DNA from: Microvirga ossetica
GTDB lineage: Bacteria; Pseudomonadota; Alphaproteobacteria; Rhizobiales; Beijerinckiaceae
Assembly (NCBI RefSeq): GCF_002741015.1
Contig: NZ_CP016620.1
Location: 186,001-250,000, forward strand
DNA length: 64,000 nucleotides
Direction: 5' to 3'
Shown: positions 27,448 through 36,061 of the stretch, piece by piece
Layout: every line of letters starts with the position of its first letter
Numbering within the stretch: position 1 is the first letter of the stretch
Notes under the pieces: model-generated
The model's database searches: none
Told to the model about the DNA's origin: nothing
What the model saw: only the letters and a program-made list of their open reading frames with translations
Position numbers and translations under genes: made by a program

Positions 27448-27469
27448 CGGTCAGTTCCAGCGTGAAGGA

Positions 27470-27697
27470 TCAGCCGCGCGTGGGCTTCACCGGCGGCGGG
27501 GTCTGGTGCGCGAGGTGGTCAGGCGAGGATGCCGCGGCGGGCGGGCCGAAGGCAACGGCCGCGACGTGCAGGCCGATGACGGGCGCGAAGACGAGCCCGA
27601 GCAGCAGGACCACCATCAGCATGATGCTGCGGTCCTCGGATCGGGCGTCCCCGTTGCCCACACGGGCACGGGAGGAGAACAGGTTCAGGAGGGTCAT
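27470..27697 (-). CDS. Small single-span membrane protein upstream of corA
   Basis: The 75-residue protein has one hydrophobic helix (IMLMVVLLLGLVFAPVIGLH) and a proline-rich C-terminus. GAGGTGAGCC directly precedes ATG 27697. The 22-base spacing to corA suggests co-expression; it could be an accessory or regulatory peptide of the transporter, but no family is recognised. Confidence 0.65.
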   Translation of the reverse strand: MTLLNLFSSRARVGNGDARSEDRSIMLMVVLLLGLVFAPVIGLHVAAVAFGPPAAASSPDHLAHQTPPPVKPTRG

Positions 27698-28012
27698 GGC
27701 TCACCTCGGTTCCGACCAGCCGTCGCGGGCCGGTCGCGGGTGAGCCGATCAAGCGATCAGGCGTCCGCGCGGGCCGGCAACGGCGTGGTCAATCGACTGG
27801 GACTGTCGCTTGGCATTTCGTTCAGGGTTCCTGTGGATCGCGTGCCCGCCGAGGCGGGATCGGCCCCTCGGGAATGCCTCGTTTCCCGGACAAGGTCAAG
27901 TCCGGTCCACGCCGCCCGAACAATGGCCGTGCCCTGGCGTTGGCAAGGTCCACGCCCGCCCGGGACAGGGTCCGACATCACGCAGGTGAAGCGGGAAGGG
28001 AGGGACGCCGCC

Positions 28013-28192
28013 ATGGAAGCGCCGGCCTTTGGTCCACCTGCCGCCATCCCCGAAACCGGGGAGGCTGCCCTGGAGGCAAGGCCTCCCGGTACGGCAAGGG
28101 TCGAGACCATGCTCGAGACAGTCGGGATCGCCATCTTCGCAGCGCTTCTGGTCAGTGCCGCCGTCATCCTGATCCGACGGAACCGCCGCTGA
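28013..28192 (+). CDS. Small single-span membrane protein
   Basis: The 59-residue protein has an Ala/Pro-rich N-terminal half and a C-terminal helix (TVGIAIFAALLVSAAVILIR) ending in basic residues. An AGGGAGG stretch lies upstream of ATG 28013. It is divergent from the corA operon and precedes the second HWE kinase. Function is unknown. Confidence 0.55.
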   Translation: MEAPAFGPPAAIPETGEAALEARPPGTARVETMLETVGIAIFAALLVSAAVILIRRNRR

Positions 28193-28315
28193 CCTTCGGC
28201 TGCATCCGCACGGCCGATCCAGTTTCCCGCCCGCACCCCCGCCGGCCCTGTACGCACGGCTTGCCGCAGGATACACGAACTTCGGAGCCCATCGAGGCAG
28301 GGGAGAGAACCGGCA

Positions 28316-29998
28316 GTGACGATCACGCGTCCAAGGCTGTCATTGCGGCTGCGCATCTTCATCCTGACCGCGGTGGCGCTGGCCCCGGCGCTGGCGATCC
28401 TCGGCTACAACGAGGTCTCCCTGCGCCGCAGCCGCGAGGCCGAGATCCATGCGCTCGCCCTCCGGTTCGGGCAGTCGGCCTCGCTCGAGATGCAGGGCAT
28501 CGTCAGCGGCGCCGAAGGGCTGCTGCGCGCCATCGCGCGGGTGCCGGTGGTGCGCTCGTTCGACGCCGAGCCCTGCGGCCTCTACTTGGCCGACATCCGA
28601 CGGCAGTCCCCGCAGCTCGCCGCGATCACCGTGATCGATCGTGGCGGCAGCGTGCAGTGCCGTAGCGCGCCGGGCGCCGCGGCGCGGCTCGACGACCGTC
28701 CTTACTTCCGGCAGGCGCTCGAGACCGGAGGGTTCGTGGTCGGCGAGTACACGAAGAGCCGGATCTCAGCCCAGCGCGGCCTGACCCTGGCAACGGCGAT
28801 CAAGGCAGATGACGGCTCCATCGTCGGCGTGCTGGCGGCTGGCCTCGACCTCGAATGGCTTGGCGGGCGGCTGCGCGAGCGCGACCTTGCCGGTGGTAAT
28901 GCCCTCACGATCGCCGACCGGACCGGCATGATCATCGCGCGCGAGCCGTTCCCGGAGCGGTTCATCGGCACCCGCATCCCCGAGCCGTTTCAGTCCCTCG
29001 TCAGTGGGCCGGCGCCGGGAACGCGGGAGGTCACGAGCCAGGACGGGACGCAACGCGTCATCGGCTACATCCCGGCCACCGCGAACCCGACGGGCCTGTA
29101 CATCAGCGCCGGCCTCTCGCGGGACGAGGCCTTCGCCCCGATCGACCAGGCCATGCGCCGGGGAGCGGCGCTGGCCCTGATCGGCAGCGTGGTGGCCCTC
29201 CTGGCCGCCTGGGGCCTCGGCCGCAGGTTCGTCCGCGCACCCGTGGCGCGGCTGATGCGGACGATCCAGGCATGGCGCGGCGGGGAGCGGACGGCCCGCA
29301 CGGGGATGGCCGGCGGCGCGGGGGAGCTGGAGGCGGTCGGCGCGGCGATCGACGGCCTGATGGACGAGCTCGACCGGGGTCAGGCCGCGCGGGACGCCGC
29401 CGAGGAGCACCGTCGGCTTCTCCTCAACGAGTTGAACCACCGCGTGAAGAACACGCTCGCCACCGTGCAGTCCATCGCCTCGCAGACCTTGCGCAACTCG
29501 GCCACGGTCGGTCAGGCCCACGAGGCGCTGGAGAGCCGGCTGCTGGCCCTGTCCCGCGTCCACGACGTGCTCACCCGCGAGAGCTGGGACGGGGCGGACA
29601 TGGGCGAGATCGTCGCCCAGGCCCTCGAGCCGTTCGGCGATTCGGGCGGGAAGCGTCTCCGGTTCGAGGGGCCGTCGGTCCGGCTGTCCCCGAGGGCCGC
29701 GCTGGCCCTGTCCATGGCGTTCCAGGAGCTGGCGACGAACGCGGTGAAGTACGGCTCCCTTTCCAACGGAACGGGATCGGTCCGGATCAGGTGGGGCCTT
29801 GCGGACGGCCCGGACGGCCACCCGAGGCTGCATGTGCGGTGGGAGGAGATCGGTGGCCCGTCCGTACGGCCGCCCAAGCGCAGGGGCTTCGGATCGCGGC
29901 TCCTCGAGCGCGCCCTGGCCCATGACCTCGACGGCGCCGTGACGCTCGAGTTCGCCGCGACCGGGGTGGTGTGCACGCTCCAGACCGCCGCGGCCTGA
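28316..29998 (+). CDS. Membrane HWE-family sensor kinase with Cache-type sensor
   Basis: The 560-residue protein starts at GTG 28316. Two membrane helices (about 15-35 and 285-307) enclose a periplasmic double-Cache-like sensor (AITVIDRGGSVQCRS, DDRPYFRQALETGGFVVGEY). A HAMP-like linker and the HWE kinase follow, with LNELNHRVKNTLATVQSIAS for the phospho-His, ELATNAVKYGSLS, RWEEIGGP and GFGSRLLERALAHDL. It senses an external ligand or stress and may phosphorylate a PhyR-type or single-domain receiver; none is adjacent. The kinase domain closely resembles that at 6887-9253. Confidence 0.9.
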   Translation: MTITRPRLSLRLRIFILTAVALAPALAILGYNEVSLRRSREAEIHALALRFGQSASLEMQGIVSGAEGLLRAIARVPVVRSFDAEPCGLYLADIRRQSPQLAAITVIDRGGSVQCRSAPGAAARLDDRPYFRQALETGGFVVGEYTKSRISAQRGLTLATAIKADDGSIVGVLAAGLDLEWLGGRLRERDLAGGNALTIADRTGMIIAREPFPERFIGTRIPEPFQSLVSGPAPGTREVTSQDGTQRVIGYIPATANPTGLYISAGLSRDEAFAPIDQAMRRGAALALIGSVVALLAAWGLGRRFVRAPVARLMRTIQAWRGGERTARTGMAGGAGELEAVGAAIDGLMDELDRGQAARDAAEEHRRLLLNELNHRVKNTLATVQSIASQTLRNSATVGQAHEALESRLLALSRVHDVLTRESWDGADMGEIVAQALEPFGDSGGKRLRFEGPSVRLSPRAALALSMAFQELATNAVKYGSLSNGTGSVRIRWGLADGPDGHPRLHVRWEEIGGPSVRPPKRRGFGSRLLERALAHDLDGAVTLEFAATGVVCTLQTAAA

Positions 29999-30390
29999 AG
30001 CCCGACCTGGCGGCCATGGCGCCCATGGGGGTTTGGTTCCGCCCCGTGAACCCGTAGGGCAGCCGAGTGCCCCTGGGCTTTCCCTGGCTTGGCAGGAAGC
30101 GTCCTTTACGCGATGTGCTTTTGCGCCCGCGAGGCCTCGCTCCCTTCGCCGATTTGCGAGATCAGCTTCGGATCGGCTCAGTGCACGCGAGCGGGCGATT
30201 TCGGCCCGCGACCCCTCGATCGCTCGATTGGATTGGTCGATCAGGTTGTTCGGTGCGGATTGGTTCCGGTCCGGCTCAAGGTCCTGGGCAGCCGGTCCGA
30301 TCGGGGGAACCCTGGGTCTGCGGTCCCGGTTGTACCATCAATGGCCAAGCCTGGGCCCATTTCCCGCGTTCCGGAGTTCGCGCTTCCGTC
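29999..30390. other. No supported gene
   Basis: GC-rich spacer between the kinase and the YihY remnant. Long open frames arise from composition only. Confidence 0.4.
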
Positions 30391-31562
30391 ATGACCGCTG
30401 CCGCTCCCCCGCCTCAGGATCCGAAGGGGCGCCAAACCCTCCCCGCGACGGTCACCATGCTGGCCATCGTGGCCGGATGGGCGCTGGCGCGTCACGTCAT
30501 AGCCGGCCCCGGACGTCCGGGGCCGGCGGTCGGACGCGGGAGCGGCCAGGGCGGCGCGGGTCCAACGGGTCAGGATCGTGGCGATGGCCGGCATGCACCA
30601 CCCCAAGCAGTCGATGAGAAGGGGCGGGGGCGCGAAGCCGGCACGCCGACGGAAATCCCGGCGCTCGGCTGGAAGGACATCCTGTGGCGGACCTACGAGG
30701 AGTTCGGGCAGGACCGGATCATGGCCGTTGCGGCGGGCGTCACCTACTATGCCCTGCTCGCCATGTTCCCGGCGATCGCGGCCCTCGTGTCGATCTACGG
30801 CCTGTTCGCCGATCCCGCGACGATCCAGGGCCACCTCGATGCCCTCTCGGGCGTGCTGCCAAGCGGGGCGATGGACATCGTCCGGGAGCAAGTCACCCGC
30901 ATCGCCACGGCGGGCGGGGGGAAGCTGGGACTCAGCTTCCTCATCGGCCTGGTCCTGTCGCTGTGGAGCGCAATGCCGGCATGAAGGCGATGATCGACGC
31001 GCTCAACATCGTCTACGACGAGGAGGAGAAGCGCAGCTTCCTCAAGCTGAACCTCGAGTCGCTGGCGTTCACCCTCGGCGCCATCGGCTTCATCCTCCTG
31101 GCGCTCGCCGGGATCGTCGTGCTGCCGGTCATCCTCGCCTTTGTCGGACTGGGCAGCGGCACCGAATGGCTGCTCTCTCTGGCGCGCTGGCCGATCCTCC
31201 TGGCCTGCGTCGTGCTGGGCCTATCGGCCCTCTACCGCTACGGCCCGAGCCGCGACAAGGCCGAATGGAAGTGGGTGACGCCGGGCGGCCTCGTGGCCGC
31301 CGTGCTGTGGCTCGTCGTTTCGATGCTGTTCTCGTGGTACGTGGCGAACTTCGGCAGCTACAACGAGACCTATGGCTCGCTCGGCGCTGTGATCGGCTTC
31401 ATGACCTGGATCTGGATTTCCGGCATCGTGGTCCTGGTGGGTGCAGAGATCAACGCCGAGATGGAGCACCAGACCGCCAGGGACACGACGGTCGGACCGG
31501 ATCGCCCGATGGGGCAGCGTGGTGCGACCATGGCCGACACCGTCGGCGCCGCGAAGGCATGA
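30391..31562 (+). pseudogene. YihY/BrkB-family membrane protein, one-base frameshift
   Basis: ATG 30391 opens the N-terminal part (GWKDILWRTYEEFGQDRIMA, VAAGVTYYALLAMFPAIAAL). The frame runs to a TGA at 30982-30984, just after SLWSA. The homologous continuation (NAGMKAMIDALNIVYDEEEK, then membrane helices to FMTWIWISGIVVLVGAEINA) is in the next frame and ends at 31562. Restoring one A near 30972 gives the usual NAGMKAM, so a single deletion explains the break. Intact relatives have six membrane helices and unknown transport function. Confidence 0.8.
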
Positions 31563-31798
31563 CGATCGGACCTAACAATACCGCGCATCATCAGCGACAC
31601 CAGCAATCTCACCCTGGCGAACCATTTCCTCGCTCCGGGCTGGGAGACGATGGTCGGACCGTTCGCGCTCGCAACCCTGGATGGTCGATGATGTCAAGCG
31701 AACCGAAGAATTGACCCCGCATTGCCTCACGTTGAATGTTACCGATAGGTTCGCTGTCCCGGACGGGATGCGTCATCTTTTGTCATCCTGTTTCGGGG

Positions 31799-31955
31799 AT
31801 GGTATTCAATCGGTCCAAGCGGGTCGATGCGCGGCCGGCAGCGCTGGCCCAGCGTCGAGACGATCCAGAAGATCCTCGATGCGACCGGCACCACTTGGCC
31901 CGCCTTTGCGCGTCTGGTCGAGGGCAGCACGCCAAACGCCTCTTATAGCCAATAA
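31799..31955 (+). pseudogene. Fragment of a Cro/LexA-type helix-turn-helix repressor
   Basis: One frame gives MVFNRSKRVDA and the next MRGRQRWPSVETIQKILDAT then TWPAFARLVEG. Together they resemble the DNA-binding segment of S24-type repressors, where FNKSKR is followed by a RWPSTESIAK-like helix. Both ends and the peptidase domain are missing. It lies directly before repeat copy 2. Confidence 0.5.
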
Positions 31956-31974
31956 GAATCTGCAGACTGCCACG

Positions 31975-32185
31975 TGCCTATTGCTTCTTTGCGCCTTGAA
32001 CAGGCGCCGCGCATAGACCAGCCGCCGATGCCAAAGGCACCAGCTCGAGCCCTCGATGGTCTGCCTCCGAAGAAGAGTGCCTCCGGGCCGTCATCCAAAA
32101 CGATGAAGCGGCATTGATGGGCTCGGAGCCGGACCAGGGTCGTCTCGTCATGCGGCGAAGGTTCAACGATCCGGATCTCCGGCAT
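31975..32185 (-). pseudogene. GcrA-like small protein gene, frameshifted (copy 2)
   Basis: It has the same structure as copy 1: MPEIRIVEPSP...HQCRFIVLDDGPEALFFGG in one frame and the expected WC..HRRLVYA tail in another. The shared lesion shows that it arose before duplication. The two copies differ by a few substitutions (for example RSSWAR versus RPSRAR in the shifted reading). Confidence 0.5.
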
Positions 32186-32255
32186 GGGTCTCAGCTGCTC
32201 GGCGATGATGGCGACGTTCCAAAAAGCGAAGCTCGTTGGAGTTCAAGTCTGAACA

Positions 32256-32393
32256 ATGTCCGATCGTACTGGCAACGTGGCCAGCCTCGAAGAACGCCGT
32301 GACGTTCGCTCCAATCGAGCCTTTACCGCCAACCTTGTCGATCATGATACGCTCAAGCAGTACGAGGTCGGACGAATTGACCTCTGGGAATGA
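32256..32393 (+). CDS. 45-residue conserved ORF (intact copy)
   Basis: ATG 32256 to TGA 32393 encodes MSDRTGNVASLEERRDVRSN, then AFTANLVDHDTLKQYEVGRI and DLWE. Composition is strongly protein-like and the duplicate at 3699 keeps the frame except for one nonsense change. No domain is recognised; the product would be soluble and charged. Confidence 0.5.
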   Translation: MSDRTGNVASLEERRDVRSNRAFTANLVDHDTLKQYEVGRIDLWE

Positions 32394-32493
32394 TGGCTGA
32401 TTGGTTCGAACTCATGATCCTGCCCGGCGTCGACCGGCACCAGCCAAGTCTGTACATATGGATCGAGGCCCGACTTTTGGGTAAATCAGGGGC

Positions 32494-32751
32494 ATGACCT
32501 ACACCCTGATTCAACTTGCGCCCGGCTCCTATGATCTCCTCCTCGAGGGGAAGATCATCGGCGCCGTGGTGCGCGGGGGGACGAAGATCTCACCGATCTG
32601 GATCGCCGAACTCCTGCCCGAGGAGCGGCTGGCCCGGAGACCTGATCCCTTTACCGAACTCGAGCACGAGTTCACGAGCTTTCAGGAATTGAGGCGTTGG
32701 CTTGGCAATCCTTCTGTTCGCCCCGCTGAAGGCATCGGACAGCCCAATTGA
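32494..32751 (+). CDS. Hypothetical protein, 85 residues
   Basis: ATG 32494 is preceded by AGGGGC. The protein starts MTYTLIQLAPGSYDLLLEGK, continues with GGTKISPIWIAELLPEERL, and ends in a helix around FTSFQELRRWLG. It looks like a small soluble alpha/beta protein. No family is recognised. Its end overlaps the longest possible reading of the next NepR-like gene. Confidence 0.65.
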   Translation: MTYTLIQLAPGSYDLLLEGKIIGAVVRGGTKISPIWIAELLPEERLARRPDPFTELEHEFTSFQELRRWLGNPSVRPAEGIGQPN

Positions 32752-32821
32752 TCCTGCGGTTACGCTGAAACCGATCCTGGGCGAGACTGTTGACGCCCCA
32801 ACACAAGGGATGCGGCAGGCG

Positions 32822-33040
32822 ATGGAGTTTGCTGTGCCGGTGAATGACGAGCAGATTGAGGAGCTTCGGCTCTCGAATAACCTATCCGTTTCGCCCGATT
32901 ACACGAGCCAGATCGTCGGTCATTTTCTTCGAAAGCTCTACACGGACCTGCTCGAGGAGGAGTTTCCCGAGCGCCTCAAGCCCCTGATAGAGGAACTCAA
33001 CGCCCAAGAGCAAGCCAGACGGCGCCGGGCGAGGCGATGA
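32822..33040 (+). CDS. NepR-like small protein
   Basis: The 72-residue protein ends with an excellent NepR-type segment: SQIVGHFLRKLYTDLLEEEF, Pro-Glu-Arg, then LKPLIEELN and a basic tail (RRRRARR). NepR sequesters the EcfG sigma factor. ATG 32822 has AAGGG about 12 bases upstream; ATG 32810 and a TTG at 32702 are alternatives. It is the closest to true NepR of the three candidates in the window, but no phyR or ecfG is adjacent. Confidence 0.55.
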   Translation: MEFAVPVNDEQIEELRLSNNLSVSPDYTSQIVGHFLRKLYTDLLEEEFPERLKPLIEELNAQEQARRRRARR

Positions 33041-33051
33041 GCCCCAAAGAG

Positions 33052-33219
33052 CTACCGACGCGCATGAAAAATCTCACCCGCCCAGAGGTCATATGCGTGC
33101 TGAATGGTCAGGTAGGTCTCGTAGGCCCGATCATACCGGCGGGCTGCCGTAAAGCGAGCTCTCAGAGCATGCAGGTGCTCGAGCCGATGAGTCCACTGGG
33201 TTTTTCGTTCGGTTGACAT
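33052..33219 (-). CDS. Hypothetical protein, 55 residues
   Basis: ATG 33219 has AGGGG four bases upstream. The product starts MSTERKTQWTHRLEHLHALR and continues with a helix rich in Arg, Tyr and Ala (RFTAARRYDRAYETYLTIQH, then AYDLWAGEIF). It has protein-like composition with no recognised family. It is convergent with the NepR-like gene, with an 11-base gap. Confidence 0.55.
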   Translation of the reverse strand: MSTERKTQWTHRLEHLHALRARFTAARRYDRAYETYLTIQHAYDLWAGEIFHARR

Positions 33220-33398
33220 GACCCCTATCCAATCAAAGCGTTATTCGAACCTGACTTTAAACCGCTTGTGTGAATGAATTGGAAATCAAGAGTATAATCC
33301 CAGCAGCGCACGGGGGTTAACTCGCTGAAAGCGGCTGAGGCTGAACAACGAGCGCATTCGCCAGTTGGTAATCACAGATCGCCAGCTTGGGAGTGCCA

Positions 33399-33644
33399 AT
33401 GCCCCGCTTTTTCTTCGACACCTTCGATGGTGAAAGTCTCCAACCGGACGAGACCGGTCATGAGCTGCCCGATCTCGATGCGGCCAAGCAGGAGGCACAG
33501 AAGACCCTGCCGGACATGGCCAAGGATGCTCTCGTTGACGGCAACTATCGAACCTTCGTCGTGAATGTCCGAGACGAAGCAGGGCAGACCGTTCTGAGAG
33601 CCGCACTTTCGCTGGTTGTCGCAGAGGGGACGTTCGACGATTAG
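33399..33644 (+). CDS. DUF6894 protein (3 of 3)
   Basis: The 81-residue protein starts MPRFFFDTFDGESLQPDETG, the DUF6894 signature. It continues HELPDLDAAKQEAQKTLPDM and RTFVVNVRDEAGQTVLRAAL. ATG 33399 follows GGGAG. Size and layout are typical of the family, whose function is unknown. Confidence 0.8.
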   Translation: MPRFFFDTFDGESLQPDETGHELPDLDAAKQEAQKTLPDMAKDALVDGNYRTFVVNVRDEAGQTVLRAALSLVVAEGTFDD

Positions 33645-33663
33645 GCTCTTCCCGTCAAAAAGA

Positions 33664-33687
33664 AAGCGCCTCTCGCAGGCGGCGCTT
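33664..33687 (-). terminator. Hairpin with T-run on the minus strand
   Basis: AAGCGCC and GGCGCTT form a 7-bp stem. On the minus strand it is followed by TTTCTTTTT, the layout of an intrinsic terminator for leftward transcription. No leftward gene is recognised to its right; it may act bidirectionally after the DUF6894 gene. Confidence 0.45.
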
Positions 33688-33881
33688 GAGTGACGGTCCG
33701 CGGGGCAAACCAGGACCGGGACCGTTTAAAGCCGCTTGTCGGGTAAGGGTTCGGGAAGTGCCCAAGCTCTTTCGGAGCAGCAGGTTGAGCAAGACGGTCT
33801 TTTGTTCGGCCAAGCTGAAACCAACGGCCTGCCAAGGATTTCACTCGTCGGACATCAATGCTCACTGGTGTTCCGGAACAG

Positions 33882-33925
33882 AGCCTCCTCATCTCCCCAA
33901 TCCCCGCGGGTGAGGAGGCTTTCTG
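33882..33925 (+). terminator. Rightward hairpin before the NepR-like gene
   Basis: AGCCTCCTCA and TGAGGAGGCT form a perfect 10-bp stem, followed by TTTCT. It ends about 40 bases before the GTG of the NepR-like gene at 33965, so it is either a terminator of read-through or an attenuator. Confidence 0.6.
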
Positions 33926-33964
33926 GTATCTGGTGAGACAGAGCCACCCCAGGAGAGTGCCACG

Positions 33965-34279
33965 GTGTCGACCGATGACGAGCACTTTCAGAGGCTGGGT
34001 TCAAAGGACAGTCCGCAGCTGCCGAGGTCGCTGGCCACTTTCATTGGGCAGATGCTGGGCAACCATTATCGGGACACCGTCATGGCCCCGCTGTCCGACG
34101 AGCTGCAAAGGCTCGTCGATGCTCTCGATGTGGCGGAGAGGGATGAAGACGCCGCCGACACGGAAAGAAAACGCCCCGGCCGAGTACTGTCTTGGGCCTC
34201 AGCCAGGGCGCCCCTGCGGGAGAGAGCGACCCGCATTTCGACGGGCCGATACGCAACGCGCCCGATGCAAGAACTCTGA
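33965..34279 (+). CDS. NepR-like protein with C-terminal extension
   Basis: GTG 33965 has AGGAG about nine bases upstream. Residues 22-58 (LATFIGQMLGNHYRDTVMAP, Leu-Ser-Asp, then ELQRLVDALD) fit the NepR helix-turn-helix pattern, with Pro replaced by Leu-Ser before the Asp. The last 35 residues are basic and read through a GC-rich hairpin region, so the native C-terminus may be uncertain. It is the weakest of the three NepR-like candidates. Confidence 0.45.
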   Translation: MSTDDEHFQRLGSKDSPQLPRSLATFIGQMLGNHYRDTVMAPLSDELQRLVDALDVAERDEDAADTERKRPGRVLSWASARAPLRERATRISTGRYATRPMQEL

Positions 34280-34946
34280 CGCGACCAGGTCAACAATTGG
34301 TGTTTGGTTGGACGCCCTGGCCATGGTCTTCCGGCTCCACCACCAGGGCGCCAGTGGACTTGCGTTTGCAAAACAAAGAAGAGCCACGCCTTAGAGGATA
34401 CGCTGCTCTTGCTGGTTCACAACGTCTCAGAAGGTCAGTCAAACAATCTCAGAAGTGCTGCCCTCAGCATTCGGATTAGCTCTCAAATAAAACGCCCCGG
34501 CCTGGAGCCGAACACCACTTCCACTCCGGCCAGGGCGTCTGCGACCCCATAAGAGTCAGGCCGCGAGGCTTGAACGGGAACGAGCTCGCAAAGGTCCATT
34601 GCGCCAGCAAGGAACTGTACCCCTGCCTATCGTGCCAAGGATCGGGACCGCGTTGCGGTCGTTCCGCCACATGCAGACCACGAGCCGATGGCCGAACCTC
34701 GGCGCGAGAGTGCGCGGAGCATTGGGGAGGCGACCACCCGCCGAATCCCGGTCGCGGCTTAATCCGGCTTTTGATGAGCCGTCGATAATTGAGGGTTTTT
34801 CGCGAAGTGGTCCCATAGCCCGTCCCTCTAGGAGGAGCTGATCGCACCACCATTTCCCGCGCCTGAATTTCTAACGCTCTTGTCGATGGGTGAGGCTTCA
34901 GCGCTGCTCGGTAGACGTTGACTCTTGCTTCACTCGTTCGTCGTTT
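34280..34946. other. Unassigned stretch with GC-rich hairpins
   Basis: No supported gene. The stretch contains several similar A-run plus GC-hairpin sequences (about 34166-34218, 34310-34355 and 34492-34538) sharing ACGCCC and GGGCG arms. Confidence 0.35.
34492..34538 (-). terminator. Intrinsic-terminator-like hairpin, leftward
   Basis: ACGCCC-C-GGCC-T-GGAG pairs with CTCCGGCC-A-GGGCGT around a 16-base loop. On the minus strand the stem is followed by TTTTATTT. It has a strong terminator shape but no identified leftward gene upstream. Confidence 0.5.
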
Positions 34947-35247
34947 CTACGCAGGTTGCCGTTCACGGTGCGAAGCGTACCCGCGATGGGTTCTGGCATA
35001 ATCTGGCACATCAGGTTTCCGATCTCGCTTGTTGCCATGGATCAGCCACGCCAGCGCATATCCGGCAACGCCTGCCATGAACAGCGCGAGCAACGGGTTC
35101 GCTGTCAGCCGCTGGGTCACGGCTCGCTCGCCGGCGCGAATGTACCGCTCGGCATCCGGATACTGCTCTCCTGCTTGTTGGACGTAGCGTTCGCCTCGAT
35201 TATACAATTCACGGACTTGTCCAGACGCTTGTTCTGTAACGTCGTGC
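34947..35247 (-). pseudogene. DUF883/YqjD-like membrane protein, 5'-truncated by an IS
   Basis: The frame encodes DVTEQASGQVRELYNRGERY, then ANPLLALFMAGVAGYALAWL and a basic tail. That is the layout of ElaB/YqjD-type inner-membrane ribosome-associated proteins. It runs without a start straight into the left end of the IS6 element at 35248, which replaces its N-terminus. It was probably intact before the insertion. Confidence 0.7.
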
Positions 35248-36061
35248 GGCACCGTTGCAGTAACTTGAAAACGGCATAACGGACCCAGTTTAACGGGCCG
35301 CTCAGGCAGCAAGACCGAAGAGCTGATGGACGAGCCGGATTTCGCCTGTCGCTCGACATTTTCGCTGGATGCAATGACCGCGGCGGATCATGCGCATGAT
35401 TTCAAAACCCCGTCAGGGTCGCGGCGGCGGTTTTCATCGTCTGGAAGCCGCGTGTCAGCCGGATCATGCGCTTGAGCGCGCCGGGATCCGCCTCAAGGAT
35501 GTTATTCAAATATTTCGAGGTGCGGTGTTCGAGATCCTTCGACAGGAAACCTTCGTTCTGCAGGCGCAGGATTGCCCTGGGATACGACGCCAGCTTATCC
35601 GTCGTGATGGAGGATGGTGGGTAGTGACTCATCGCCTTGATGGCCTTACGCAGGAAACGATAAGCGGCGTTGGCATTACGGCGATCGGACAGCATGGAGG
35701 CGATCAACTGACCGTGCTTGTCGACCGCGCGAAACAGGTATTTCCAGTTGCCTCCTACGCGGACGTAGGTCTCGTCCACTCTCCACGAGCCTGAGCGAGG
35801 ACCCCGATAGGATCGGATCCGTTTCTCGATCTCGGGCGCATAGCGCTGAACCCATCGAAAGATGGTGCTGGGGTCAACGGCGACACCACGTTCGGACATC
35901 ATCTCGGCGAGATCGCGATAGCTGATCCCGTACTTGCAGTACCAGCGCACGCACAGCAGGATGATTTCGACTGGAAAGCGGCGGCGCTTGAACAGGGACA
36001 ACAGGACGGCTCCTCGAACGGCCGCTCCGGATTACACTGCCGAGGTTAATGCAACAGTGCC
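35248..36061 (-). mobile_element. IS6-family element, copy A
   Basis: The element is 814 bp with 12-bp inverted ends (GGCACCGTTGCA at 35248 and TGCAACAGTGCC at 36050-36061, one mismatch). It is nearly identical to copy B at 62128-62940 and in the same orientation. It interrupts a DUF883-like gene on the left and another IS6 transposase on the right. No 8-bp target duplication is visible. With copy B it brackets the catabolic island. Confidence 0.85.
35302..36001 (-). pseudogene. IS6-family transposase, C-terminal frameshift (copy A)
   Basis: It starts MSLFKRRRFPVEIILLCVRW and has the DDE blocks WRVDETYVRVGG, SDRRNANAAYRFL with SSITTDKLASY, and the Glu in EADPGALKR. The frame stops at 35402 after AATLTGF because a CCC run in copy B is CCCC here. 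The final 34 codons are still present out of frame to 35302. The core catalytic residues remain, so the truncated 199-residue protein may or may not be active. Confidence 0.8.

Larger units (their letters stand above)
31972..32450. repeat. Dispersed ~480-bp repeat, copy 2
   Basis: Near-identical to 3413-3893 in the same orientation, ending at the same CACCAGCC position. It carries the same frameshifted GcrA-like gene and the intact version of the small plus-strand ORF. Confidence 0.8.

Noticed and set aside
28766..29923. 385-codon minus-strand frame opposite the second HWE kinase
   Set aside because: Same shadow effect in very GC-rich DNA; no ribosome site or family.
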